Positions 1-7,117 of a stretch of 25,747 nt of DNA are shown piece by piece. The position numbers were made by a program, and so were the translations under genes. The DNA comes from an uncultured Gammaproteobacteria bacterium (GTDB lineage: Bacteria > Pseudomonadota > Gammaproteobacteria > Chromatiales > Chromatiaceae). Every line of letters starts with the position of its first letter. The stretch's first letter is position 1. The stretch is taken from contig CALAZS010000009.1 in NCBI GenBank assembly GCA_937926265.1, positions 1 to 25,747 on the forward strand, in the 5' to 3' direction. The notes under the pieces were generated by a model. That model did no database searches. It was given only the letters and a program-made list of their open reading frames with translations, and had not been told where the DNA came from.

Positions 1-691
1 CGCGGGTTTCAACTAAACGTTTTCTTAAATAACTGCTTTCTGCTGTTTTTGTTAAATAAGCAGCAACCAGGTTTTCATTTTGTGTAACAGAAAATGAAAA
101 CAACGACTTAAAGCGCTTCTTCATGGTTTTGTTTTTTACTGGAGACGAGTTGTTAAAGTCTTTACGCTCGGTAAAGTTTTTTACAATAACGCCTTCCCTG
201 TTTAAGTGTTTAAGCATTAACGCAAACCAGCTGGTGTTTGCGCCTATGGCCGCAACAGGTTCACCGGAATCTTCAATAAACAAGTCATCAATGATCATGT
301 CAAAAGCGGGCCCCTGGTATTTTTTCAGCCAGTCAATTGCGTCAGCATGAACCAGCTTTAAATTTTTATAGCGCAGATTAAAAAAACGTTTGGCGATATC
401 AATATGAGTTTTGTTAATTTCGATACCGGTTATTGAGTCTGGTTGTATGAACTTGTTAAGCAAATGAATGACTGCTCCACCACCTACACCTAAAACGAGA
501 ATATTTTTAACAGTGCAGTCAGGATAAAAAAAAGCCGGCAGCATCAGAAGGTCCCAGGCATTGCCGGTTACCGGATTACGTGGGTTATAGGAGCTGTGAA
601 AAACACCGTCGGTATAAAGACGAATACTGCTACCTGACGTACGTACTTCGTATAAACTGCCCTTGACCGTTTTTTTCCAGAGGAGTGCCAT
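1..691 (-). CDS. Spermidine-synthase-like SAM methyltransferase, 3' end cut by window edge
   Basis: The reverse strand is open from an ATG at 691 to the left edge, giving 230 residues with no stop. An in-frame TGA two codons upstream of the ATG fixes the start. The protein shows a Rossmann-type methyltransferase core: glycine-rich motif I (ILVLGVGGGAVIHLL, about residues 64-78), an acidic motif II (GIEIN, about 89-93), HADAIDWL (about 115-122) and DMIIDDLF (about 131-138). This is the pattern of the spermidine/spermine synthase-like family. The N-terminus is shorter than in bona fide SpeE and I cannot confirm a polyamine substrate, so the call stops at family level. There is no Shine-Dalgarno sequence before the ATG. 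Its start codon shares the CATG at 689-692 with a small ORF on the other strand. Confidence 0.8.
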   Translation of the reverse strand, partial: MALLWKKTVKGSLYEVRTSGSSIRLYTDGVFHSSYNPRNPVTGNAWDLLMLPAFFYPDCTVKNILVLGVGGGAVIHLLNKFIQPDSITGIEINKTHIDIAKRFFNLRYKNLKLVHADAIDWLKKYQGPAFDMIIDDLFIEDSGEPVAAIGANTSWFALMLKHLNREGVIVKNFTERKDFNNSSPVKNKTMKKRFKSLFSFSVTQNENLVAAYLTKTAESSYLRKRLVETR

Positions 692-884
692 GATTCAGAA
701 GAAAAAGTGTTCAGCCTGTCGTTTTGTAAGGTTACTGTTAATTAGCCTGACACTGGCAGGAATTTCAACCTGGCTGGCTGATATGGCAGGGCTGACAGTG
801 ATGTCAGCAATGATGTGTGGGGTTGTTGCAGCACTGATCCCCTTTTTGATATCAGGGTGGATATCAAAAGGGATATCGCGCTAA
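690..884 (+). CDS. Possible small two-helix membrane protein (64 aa)
   Basis: A short ORF begins at ATG 690 behind AGGAG (681-685), four bases away. It encodes a basic N-terminus with a CSAC pair (MIQKKKCSACRFVR) and then two hydrophobic stretches, about residues 14-32 and 37-57, ending in a short basic tail. This would be a double-spanning inner-membrane peptide. An in-frame ATG at 663 has no comparable ribosome site and lies inside the methyltransferase gene, so 690 is preferred. The ORF is head to head with the methyltransferase, and their start codons overlap in the same CATG. I recognise no family. The hydrophobic composition and ribosome site favour a real gene, but the length leaves doubt. 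Confidence 0.4.
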   Translation: MIQKKKCSACRFVRLLLISLTLAGISTWLADMAGLTVMSAMMCGVVAALIPFLISGWISKGISR

Positions 885-904
885 AGGAAAAAAATTATAA
901 AAGA

Positions 905-1210
905 TTAAACGCAACCGGTTGGTTTTGGCAGGCCACCATATTTGGCAATCTTTTTCATAGGACCTGATTCGAAAACTTCGTACAAAGCCTTGGCTTTACG
1001 ATCCATGCCCAGTTCTTTGGCGAATACGCGAATGGCTGGAACAGTCTGGGTTTCTTCAAACATTTCGCGGGCTTTCATGATATAGCCTTTGACATCATCA
1101 GACAGGTTAAACTCATCTTCTTCAGCCATGGCATACATGATTTCTTCGTTCCAAAGGTTCATGTCTTTTAAAAAGCCGTCTCCGTCTCTCTCAGGAATTG
1201 TAACACTCAT
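905..1210 (-). CDS. tusE: TusE/DsrC-family sulfur-relay protein
   Basis: This 101-residue protein belongs to the DsrC/TusE family, which carries sulfur as a persulfide on a C-terminal flexible arm. TusE acts in the tRNA 2-thiouridine relay (TusBCD to MnmA); DsrC acts with dissimilatory sulfite reductase. The family signature is the tail GLPKPTGCV, with the penultimate Cys100 present. The second arm cysteine of true DsrC, eleven residues earlier, is Ala89 here, so the redox-disulfide form is excluded and the single-Cys TusE type is indicated. The stretch before the arm is a few residues shorter than in E. coli TusE, and the tail GCV is DsrC-like. The start is supported by CGGAG eight bases upstream of ATG 1210. 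The gene lies downstream of valS on the same strand with a 132-base gap. No tusBCD or dsr genes are in the window. Confidence 0.85.
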   Translation of the reverse strand: MSVTIPERDGDGFLKDMNLWNEEIMYAMAEEDEFNLSDDVKGYIMKAREMFEETQTVPAIRVFAKELGMDRKAKALYEVFESGPMKKIAKYGGLPKPTGCV

Positions 1211-1342
1211 TATTTAGTCTCCGTAGTTAATAACCAAGTAAATTACTATGGTATTAATCATAATAAAATTTCTGTTGATAATTACCCATCATTTCTTAGG
1301 GTTAATTGTTTTCTAAGCATCCTTCAATTAATCAAGTATCAA

Positions 1343-4177
1343 CTAAAGGGCAGTAATTTTTTCCAGTTGGCCGTTTAAATGACTGAACGCCTCCTGGGCG
1401 GCTGCCAGTTTGTCTCTTTCCTTGGCAACGACAGCTTCAGGGGCTTTATCGACAAAATTGGGGTTACCCAGTTTACCTTCAAGTCGTTTAATCTCACCCG
1501 AAATTTTGCCGATTTCCTTGTTCAGCCGGTCGAGTTCTGCCTGTTTGTCAATCAAACCTGCCAGCGGAATCAGAATTTTCATGTTGCCAACCAGTGCGGT
1601 AGCAGACTCCGGCGCATTTTCATCCGGGTTCAAAAGGGTAACTGATTCGGTTTTTGCGAGAAAGTCGAGGTAATGGCGGGTAATGTCGAGGATTGATTTA
1701 TCACGGTCAGATGCATTTTCGAGGATAACAGGTAATGGTTTGCCTGGCGAAATATTCATTTCCCCGCGAATCTGGCGAATGCCCAAAATGAATTGCTTGA
1801 GCCATTGAATCTGCTTTTCAGATTCATGATCAACCAGTTTATCGTCACTGACAGGGTAGGGCTGCAGCATGATGGTTTTGGCATCAATGCCGGACAGTGG
1901 TGCGACACGCTGCCAGATTTCCTCGGTAATAAACGGCATGATCGGATGGGTCAGGCGCAGTAGGGCTTCAAGTACATCAATCAGGGTTTTACGTGTGCCA
2001 CGCTTGGCGGCTTCACTGGAGCTGTCAGAATTCAGGACTGGTTTGGACAGTTCCAGGTACCAGTCACAGTATTCATTCCAGATAAATTCGTAAATGGATT
2101 GTGCTGCATGGTCAAAACGGTAGTTATCGAGTGATTTTGTGACCGCCGCGGAAGTTTCCTGCAGACGGGAGATGATCCATTTGTCAGCAACTGACAGTTC
2201 AATGTCATCGTTGCCGGAATGACCACAATCCTGGTCCTCGGTGTTCATTAACACGTATCGTGAGGCATTCCATAACTTGTTACAGAAATTACGGTAACCA
2301 TCAATACGATTTGGATCCAATTTGATATCTCGGCCAGTGGCAGCCAGTGCGGCGAAGGTAAAACGCAGGGCATCTGTGCCGATAGCTGGAATACCTTCAG
2401 GGAAGTTTTTACGCGTGAGCTTTTCGATGCGCTCAGCCAGTTTTGGCTGCATCATGTTTCTGGTACGTTTTTGCACCAGGTCCTCAAGATCAATACCATC
2501 GATAACGTCGATTGGGTCAAGGACATTGCCCTTGGATTTTGACATTTTATTACCTTCGGCATCACGCACCAGGCCATGAACGTAAACCTCGTGGAAAGGT
2601 ACTTCTCCATCCATGAATTTCAGACCCATCATGATCATCCGGGCAACCCAGAAAAAGATGATATCAAAACCGGTTACCAAGACATTGGTGGGATAAAATT
2701 TTTCAAGGCGATCGGTGTTCTCCGGCCAACCCAGGGTTGAAAAAGGCCACAGGGCAGAAGAAAACCAGGTATCGAGAACGTCCTCATCCTGGTTAAGAGG
2801 ATAATCAGCAGCAAGTTTATGCTTTTCACGTACTTCATCTTCGGAACGACCAACATAAACATTACCGGCTTCATCGTACCAGGCAGGAATACGGTGTCCC
2901 CACCAGATCTGGCGGCTGATGCACCAGTCCTGGATGTTGCGCATCCATTCGTAATAGGTGTTTTTCCAGTTATCGGGAACAAACCTGATGCGACCGGATT
3001 CAACAGCGTCAATCGCCGGTTTGGCCAGCGGTTCAATTTTTACGTACCACTGGTTGGTCAGGAAAGGTTCGATAACGGTACCTGAACGGTCTCCTCGGGG
3101 AACCATCAACTTGTGATCAACAATTTTCTCCAGTAAGCCCTGGGCTTCGAGGTCTGCAACGATTTGCTTGCGCGCCACATAGCGGTCCATCCCGATATAG
3201 GCAGCAGGAATGAGCTGGCCTTCATCTTCTTCGTTTTCACGAATCGTGGCATCTTCGGTGAAGATATTAATCAGGCCACCATGAATCTGGTTGCTGACGG
3301 ACAGTTCATCACGATGTCGCTGCCAGACTTCATAGTCATTGAAATCATGTGCCGGGGTAATTTTCACACAACCGGTTCCAAATTCCGGGTCGGCATGTTC
3401 GTCAGCGACAATAGGTATTTTGCGGCCTGTCAGCGGCAACTCGACCAGTTCACCGATCAGGTGCTTGTAGCGTTCATCTTCGGGGTTCACTGCAACGGCG
3501 CAGTCACCCAGCATGGTTTCAGGACGGGTGGTTGATACAACAAGGTGTCCGGTGCCATTGGAAAGCGGGTAGCGCATGTGCCACATGTGACCGTTTTCTT
3601 CTTCGGAGATCACTTCAAGATCAGAAACCGCTGTGTGCAAACGGGTATCCCAGTTAACCAGGCGCTTGCCACGATAAATCAGCCCTTCTTCATACAGACG
3701 AACAAATACTTCCTTTACAGCATCGGAAAGACCATCATCCATGGTAAAGCGTTCATGCTGCCAGTCCAGGGATGAGCCAAGACGGCGTAACTGGCGGGTG
3801 ATGTTGCCACCGGATTCCTGGCGCCATTTCCAGATGCGTTCGATGAATGCATCACGACCCAGGTCATGACGGGTTTTACCTTCATCTTCGAGTTGTCTTT
3901 CAACCACCATCTGGGTGGCGATGCCTGCGTGGTCAGTGCCTGCCTGCCACAGAACCGGACGGCTGCGCATGCGGTTGAACCGGATCAGGGTGTCCATGAT
4001 GGTGTTATTAAAACCATGTCCCATGTGCAAACTGCCGGTAACATTCGGCGGCGGTATCATGATGCTGTAGGGGGCAGCTTCGCGATCCATATCGGGTGCG
4101 AAGTAGTTGTTTTCTTCCCAGGTCTGGTACCAGCGTTGTTCTATCGCATGTGGGTCGTAGGTTTTGTCCATCGTCAA
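1343..4177 (-). CDS. valS: Valine--tRNA ligase
   Basis: Class I aminoacyl-tRNA synthetase that charges tRNA-Val in the cytoplasm. The 944-residue length matches the bacterial family (E. coli about 951). The HIGH box appears as HMGH (residues 51-54) inside PPPNVTGSLHMGHGF, and the KMSKS loop as GNKMSKSKGN near residue 550. The editing (CP1) domain lies between them, including TTRPETMLGD. The anticodon-binding domain follows, and the last 70 residues or so form the arginine/lysine- and glutamate-rich coiled coil (QAELDRLNKEIGKISGEIKR) typical of ValRS. The start ATG 4177 opens MTMDKTYDPHAIEQRWYQTW, the usual N-terminus. In many gammaproteobacteria valS follows pepA and holC; here it instead faces divergent pcnB across a repeat-filled gap. 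Confidence 0.98.
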   Translation of the reverse strand: MTMDKTYDPHAIEQRWYQTWEENNYFAPDMDREAAPYSIMIPPPNVTGSLHMGHGFNNTIMDTLIRFNRMRSRPVLWQAGTDHAGIATQMVVERQLEDEGKTRHDLGRDAFIERIWKWRQESGGNITRQLRRLGSSLDWQHERFTMDDGLSDAVKEVFVRLYEEGLIYRGKRLVNWDTRLHTAVSDLEVISEEENGHMWHMRYPLSNGTGHLVVSTTRPETMLGDCAVAVNPEDERYKHLIGELVELPLTGRKIPIVADEHADPEFGTGCVKITPAHDFNDYEVWQRHRDELSVSNQIHGGLINIFTEDATIRENEEDEGQLIPAAYIGMDRYVARKQIVADLEAQGLLEKIVDHKLMVPRGDRSGTVIEPFLTNQWYVKIEPLAKPAIDAVESGRIRFVPDNWKNTYYEWMRNIQDWCISRQIWWGHRIPAWYDEAGNVYVGRSEDEVREKHKLAADYPLNQDEDVLDTWFSSALWPFSTLGWPENTDRLEKFYPTNVLVTGFDIIFFWVARMIMMGLKFMDGEVPFHEVYVHGLVRDAEGNKMSKSKGNVLDPIDVIDGIDLEDLVQKRTRNMMQPKLAERIEKLTRKNFPEGIPAIGTDALRFTFAALAATGRDIKLDPNRIDGYRNFCNKLWNASRYVLMNTEDQDCGHSGNDDIELSVADKWIISRLQETSAAVTKSLDNYRFDHAAQSIYEFIWNEYCDWYLELSKPVLNSDSSSEAAKRGTRKTLIDVLEALLRLTHPIMPFITEEIWQRVAPLSGIDAKTIMLQPYPVSDDKLVDHESEKQIQWLKQFILGIRQIRGEMNISPGKPLPVILENASDRDKSILDITRHYLDFLAKTESVTLLNPDENAPESATALVGNMKILIPLAGLIDKQAELDRLNKEIGKISGEIKRLEGKLGNPNFVDKAPEAVVAKERDKLAAAQEAFSHLNGQLEKITAL

Positions 4178-4216
4178 CTTGTTTTTCCTGAACTGCTAAA
4201 TACAAAATTTATGCGG

Positions 4217-4222
4217 ATTATA
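4217..4222 (-). promoter_or_regulatory. Candidate valS -10 box
   Basis: The reverse strand reads a perfect TATAAT about 40 bases ahead of the valS ATG, giving a predicted leader of about 33 bases. No convincing -35 hexamer lies 16-18 bases upstream, so this is a weak call. If it is the promoter, repeat copy A1 lies upstream of it and is not part of the valS leader. Confidence 0.3.
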
Positions 4223-4264
4223 CAGTCATGTTACTACTCAATAACAGGATCATTATCTTTAGTC

Positions 4265-4367
4265 AGATACCAGAAGTCTTGTTTCGCAGACGCTGTGAAT
4301 CCTTCCCTGGAAGCTTGGCCTCGCCATCCATGGCTCGGACACTGCTCGACAAGACATTCTGGTATCT
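4265..4367 (-). repeat. Structured repeat copy A1 (core plus private stem)
   Basis: Read on the minus strand, this 103-base element has an outer stem made of 4349-4367 and 4265-4282: 18 bases pair perfectly with one bulged base. It encloses a 54-base core (4342 down to 4289). The core holds hairpin 1 (4334-4323, stem GCC/GGC, loop AUGGAU), a linker GAGGCCAAGC, and hairpin 2 (4311-4300, stem UCC/GGA, loop AGGGAA), and it ends in CAGCGTC. The core is 38/54 identical to copy A2 without gaps, while the outer stems of the two copies are unrelated. The element is in the same orientation as valS and 88 bases upstream of it. No ORF within it is credible. Confidence 0.8.
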
Positions 4368-4369
4368 TC

Positions 4370-4398
4370 CTGAAACTTCGATGGAAAATGTGTAAAAT
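4370..4398 (+). promoter_or_regulatory. Candidate pcnB promoter
   Basis: CTGAAA (4370-4375, 4/6 to consensus) and TAAAAT (4393-4398, 5/6) are separated by 17 bases. Transcription would begin near 4405, so repeat copy A2 (from 4416) would form the beginning of the pcnB 5' leader. This is read by eye from consensus only. Confidence 0.4.
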
Positions 4399-4415
4399 AC
4401 CGCGATATTTCCAAA

Positions 4416-4520
4416 GGAGGTTTCATTTCGCCTGTATGGAAGCGTCTGAGGCATGGAGGCCGAAGCCGAGCCAGCATGGATGCTTTTACGGCGTCTTCAA
4501 TACAGGTGAAAGAAACCTCC
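4416..4520 (+). repeat. Structured repeat copy A2 in the pcnB leader
   Basis: This 105-base element on the plus strand has an outer stem starting GGAGGTTTC (4416-4424) and closing GAAACCTCC (4512-4520). It continues inward for about 25 pairs with one bulged A, one G-U pair and one mismatch. The 54-base core runs 4442-4495. Hairpin 1 is at 4450-4461 (stem GGC/GCC, loop AUGGAG), the linker is GAAGCCGAGC, and hairpin 2 is at 4473-4484 (stem AGC/GCU, loop AUGGAU). It ends in CGGCGTC. Both hairpins match CANGGANG, the core of the known CsrA/RsmE site. The element ends 37 bases before the pcnB TTG and has the same orientation as pcnB. Confidence 0.8.
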
Positions 4521-4557
4521 ATGTATTCGCTGTACATTTTTATAAGAAAAAACGGAC

Positions 4558-5841
4558 TTGGCTATTAAACCAACCATCATACCCAGAGACCAGCACATCA
4601 TCTCGCGCAGCAATATCTCAGATAATGCGCTGACGGTATTGCGTCGCCTGAAAAAAGCCGGCTACGAGGCCTACCTCGTCGGCGGCGGCGTACGTGACCT
4701 GTTGCTCGGCAGGGAGCCCAAGGATTTTGACGTGGCCACCGACGCTTCACCGGAACAGGTCAAACAAACGTTCAATAACTGCAGGCTGATCGGAAGACGT
4801 TTTCGCCTGGCTCACATTCATTTTGGTCGGGAAATTATCGAAGTGGCCACGTTTCGTGGAAACCACTCTGATCAGGGCGAAGAAATCTCCAGGCAATCTG
4901 ACGAAGGCATGCTGCTTCGCGATAATGTCTTTGGCACCATCGAGGAAGATGCTATCCGGCGTGATTTCACGGTCAATGCACTGTTTTACAACATACGTGA
5001 TTTTACCATCGTCGATTACGTCGATGGCGTAAAAGATATTGAAGCAGGCCACCTGCGCCTGATCGGTGACCCCGAAACCCGCTACCGCGAAGACCCGGTT
5101 CGCATGCTCAGAGCTGCTCGCTTTGCCGCGAAACTCGGTTTTACCATCGATACGGAAACTGCCGAACCGATTCCAGGACTGGCTTACCTGCTGGAAGATG
5201 TTTCCTCGTCAAGATTGTTTGAAGAAGTATTGAAACTGTTTTTGGGCGGCAGTGCGGTTCATACCTTTGAAAAACTAAGACAGTACGGTTTGTTTGCCCA
5301 ACTGTTTCCTCAAACAGAAAAAGCACTGGAATTTGAAGACCATGATTTTCCTATCCAGTTTGTGATGAAAGGCCTTATTAATACCGACAAACGCATTCGA
5401 GAAGGCAAACCAGTTACCCCGGCATTTTTATTTGCGGTGTTCCTGTGGGAATCAGTCAGAAACCTGTTTAACGAAAAACTGCAAATCCAGAAAGTTGCAC
5501 AGACAGCGATGTTTGATGCAGCTGACCAGGTACTGGCAAGGCAATTGCCGATAATTTCGATCCCCAGGCGTTTTACCGGTCAAATGAAAGAAATCTGGAA
5601 TATGCAACTGCGCCTGGAAAAAAGCCGGAGTAACAACCGTGCCAAAAAATTGATTGAGCACCCCAGGTTCCGGGCAGCGTATGATTTTCTGCTGCTCAGG
5701 GCTGAATCAGGCGAAGTTGAACAGGAACAGGCAGACTGGTGGACCAGTTTCCAGGATAACCCTGATATTGAATTACCTAAAAAGTCCGGTCGGCGAGGCT
5801 ACAGAAACCGCAAACGCAAACCAAAACAAAAGCCTTCATGA
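4558..5841 (+). CDS. pcnB: Poly(A) polymerase I
   Basis: Adds 3' poly(A) tails to RNA, marking it for exonucleolytic decay. It belongs to the class II nucleotidyltransferase superfamily shared with Cca. The protein shows GGGVRDLLLG (about residues 42-51), the catalytic pair D56/D58 in KDFDVATD, RRFRLAHIHFGREIIEVATFR and RRDFTVNALFYN, then RYREDPVRMLRAARFAAKLGF. The C-terminus is rich in Arg and Lys (SGRRGYRNRKRKPKQ), as usual for PcnB and unlike Cca. There is no ATG or GTG ahead of the catalytic motif: an in-frame TAA at 4543 leaves only TTG 4558, or ATT 4564, which is spaced seven bases from GGA (4554-4556). E. coli pcnB starts with AUU, so ATT is a serious candidate. The gene overlaps folK by ATGA and is preceded by repeat A2. 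Confidence 0.95.
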   Translation: MAIKPTIIPRDQHIISRSNISDNALTVLRRLKKAGYEAYLVGGGVRDLLLGREPKDFDVATDASPEQVKQTFNNCRLIGRRFRLAHIHFGREIIEVATFRGNHSDQGEEISRQSDEGMLLRDNVFGTIEEDAIRRDFTVNALFYNIRDFTIVDYVDGVKDIEAGHLRLIGDPETRYREDPVRMLRAARFAAKLGFTIDTETAEPIPGLAYLLEDVSSSRLFEEVLKLFLGGSAVHTFEKLRQYGLFAQLFPQTEKALEFEDHDFPIQFVMKGLINTDKRIREGKPVTPAFLFAVFLWESVRNLFNEKLQIQKVAQTAMFDAADQVLARQLPIISIPRRFTGQMKEIWNMQLRLEKSRSNNRAKKLIEHPRFRAAYDFLLLRAESGEVEQEQADWWTSFQDNPDIELPKKSGRRGYRNRKRKPKQKPS

Positions 5842-6350
5842 CAGCAAGCATTAAGACCGAACCGGTATTTACTGTATTTATAGGCTTGGGCAGTAACCTT
5901 GAAAACCCGGTTCAGCAGATCCGAACAGCCATTGGCACTATCCAGGCAAATAAAGGCATCAACCTGGTTAAAGCATCATCTCTTTATAAAACAGCTCCGG
6001 TTGGCCCGGAAGGACAGCCAGATTACATAAACGCCGTTGTTGAAGTTCAAACCACCATGCAACCTCAAGCGTTGCTTGCAACCTTGCAGACAATTGAGAA
6101 TCAGCACGGCAGAAAACGACAACTGCACTGGGGAGCCCGTACACTTGACCTGGATATTCTGCTTTTTGATGAGCAGGTTATCAGTCAACCCAACCTGGTG
6201 ATACCGCATGCTCATATATCAGAAAGAAATTTTGTCTTGATTCCACTTCTTGAAATCACGGATGATAGCCTGATGATTCCTGGAAAAGGGCAATTAAATG
6301 ATTTACTGCAACAGTGCAGGGATAACGCGATAGAGAAACTGGATATTTAA
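5838..6350 (+). CDS. folK: 6-hydroxymethyl-7,8-dihydropterin pyrophosphokinase
   Basis: Transfers pyrophosphate from ATP to 6-hydroxymethyl-7,8-dihydropterin, the step before dihydropteroate synthase in folate synthesis. The 170-residue protein has the HPPK landmarks in order: FIGLGSNLENP near the N-terminus, LYKTAPVGPEGQPDYINAVV for pterin binding, and the catalytic segment GARTLDLDILLF followed by IPHAHISERNFVLIPLLEI. Its ATG overlaps the pcnB stop (ATGA), indicating translational coupling. The pcnB-folK pairing is common in gammaproteobacteria. The deoxynucleoside kinase ORF follows after six bases. Confidence 0.97.
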   Translation: MTASIKTEPVFTVFIGLGSNLENPVQQIRTAIGTIQANKGINLVKASSLYKTAPVGPEGQPDYINAVVEVQTTMQPQALLATLQTIENQHGRKRQLHWGARTLDLDILLFDEQVISQPNLVIPHAHISERNFVLIPLLEITDDSLMIPGKGQLNDLLQQCRDNAIEKLDI

Positions 6351-6356
6351 TTTCAA

Positions 6357-7037
6357 ATGACAGATATCGAAGAACAGCCAAGGGAATCAAACTGTATTCC
6401 ACCACGCTTTCTGGTGGTGGAAGGCCCAATTGGGGTTGGTAAAACCAGCCTTGTTCAAAGGCTCGCTGAAACGTTTAACTCCGAGCTGCTGCTGGAAATG
6501 GCTGAGGAAAATCCGTTTCTGGAAAACTTTTACCGTGACCGTCGCTCTACCGCCTTTCAGACCCAGCTTTTTTTCCTTTTTCAACGCAGCAAGCAACTGG
6601 CCGGGCTGCAGCAGCATGACATGTTCATGCAGTCGATGATTGCCGATTTCATGATCGACAAAGACCGATTGTTTGCCGGTCTGAACCTTGATGCCAATGA
6701 ACTCGATTTATATGACCAGATTTACCAGCGTTTGAGTATGGAATCACCGGTACCTGACCTGGTGGTATACCTGCAGGCACCTGTTGAAGTACTGATGCAG
6801 CGTGTTCATAAACGCAGCCGAAAAGGTGAGAGAGATATGGATCCGGGATATTTACAGCGGCTGCTGGATATCTACAACGGTTATTTCAGCACCTACAATG
6901 CGTCTCCCCTGCTGATTATTAACACCGCCCACATTAATCCATTGGCGAGTGAAGCAGACTACCAGCTACTGGTTGAAAAGATTTGCAACATCAAGGCGGG
7001 GCGGCATTTTTTCAATCCAGCTCCCTCACTTTTCTGA
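6357..7037 (+). CDS. Deoxynucleoside kinase (dGK/dAK-like)
   Basis: A P-loop kinase of the deoxynucleoside kinase family, expected to phosphorylate a salvaged deoxynucleoside, probably a purine one. The 226-residue protein has the Walker A motif GPIGVGKT (residues 23-30), the substrate-pocket segment EENPFLENFYRD, and an Arg-rich lid RVHKRSRKGERDMD, followed by the helical YLQRLLDIYNGYF. It starts six bases after the folK stop, with no clear ribosome site, so it is probably read as part of the pcnB-folK transcript. The same gene often sits between folK and panB in other gammaproteobacteria, which supports the call. The exact substrate cannot be told from sequence. It is followed by a 253-base gap containing repeat copy B. 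Confidence 0.88.
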   Translation: MTDIEEQPRESNCIPPRFLVVEGPIGVGKTSLVQRLAETFNSELLLEMAEENPFLENFYRDRRSTAFQTQLFFLFQRSKQLAGLQQHDMFMQSMIADFMIDKDRLFAGLNLDANELDLYDQIYQRLSMESPVPDLVVYLQAPVEVLMQRVHKRSRKGERDMDPGYLQRLLDIYNGYFSTYNASPLLIINTAHINPLASEADYQLLVEKICNIKAGRHFFNPAPSLF

Positions 7038-7085
7038 AATACCGCTTGCTTGAGCCTATTTAATGCAGCTGCTAGTCTCTTTGAC

Positions 7086-7094
7086 TGATATAGT
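7086..7094 (+). promoter_or_regulatory. Candidate extended -10 promoter for panB
   Basis: TGATATAGT forms an extended -10 (TG, one base, then TATAGT at 7089-7094, 5/6). No good -35 is present, which is tolerated for extended -10 promoters. Initiation near 7101 would place repeat copy B (7118-7262) at the start of the panB leader, the same arrangement as at pcnB. Confidence 0.35.
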
Positions 7095-7117
7095 ACGCAT
7101 AATTTCGCTATGGGATG

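Noticed and set aside
123..350. A 75-codon plus-strand ORF at the left edge
   Set aside because: It is antisense to the methyltransferase, which has clear family motifs on the other strand.
905..1210. True DsrC of dissimilatory sulfur metabolism
   Set aside because: The second arm cysteine is replaced by Ala89 and no dsr genes are nearby.
4265..4520. Integron attC sites or a MITE with terminal inverted repeats
   Set aside because: No integrase or GTTRRRY-type core sites are present. The outer stems share no sequence between copies, unlike MITE terminal repeats, and no target-site duplication is evident.
4416..4520. Rho-independent terminator
   Set aside because: The long stem is not followed by a T-run (it reads CCTCCATGT), and it lies just before a start codon in the sense direction.
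4259..4537. A 92-codon minus-strand ORF across the valS-pcnB gap
   Set aside because: It runs through both repeat copies, whose palindromes and GC-rich core keep frames open by chance. It has no ribosome site, and its sequence is explained by RNA-like structure.
3866..4633. A 255-codon plus-strand ORF over the start of valS and into pcnB
   Set aside because: It is antisense to conserved ValRS sequence, crosses the repeats and overlaps pcnB in another frame; the protein has no recognisable features.
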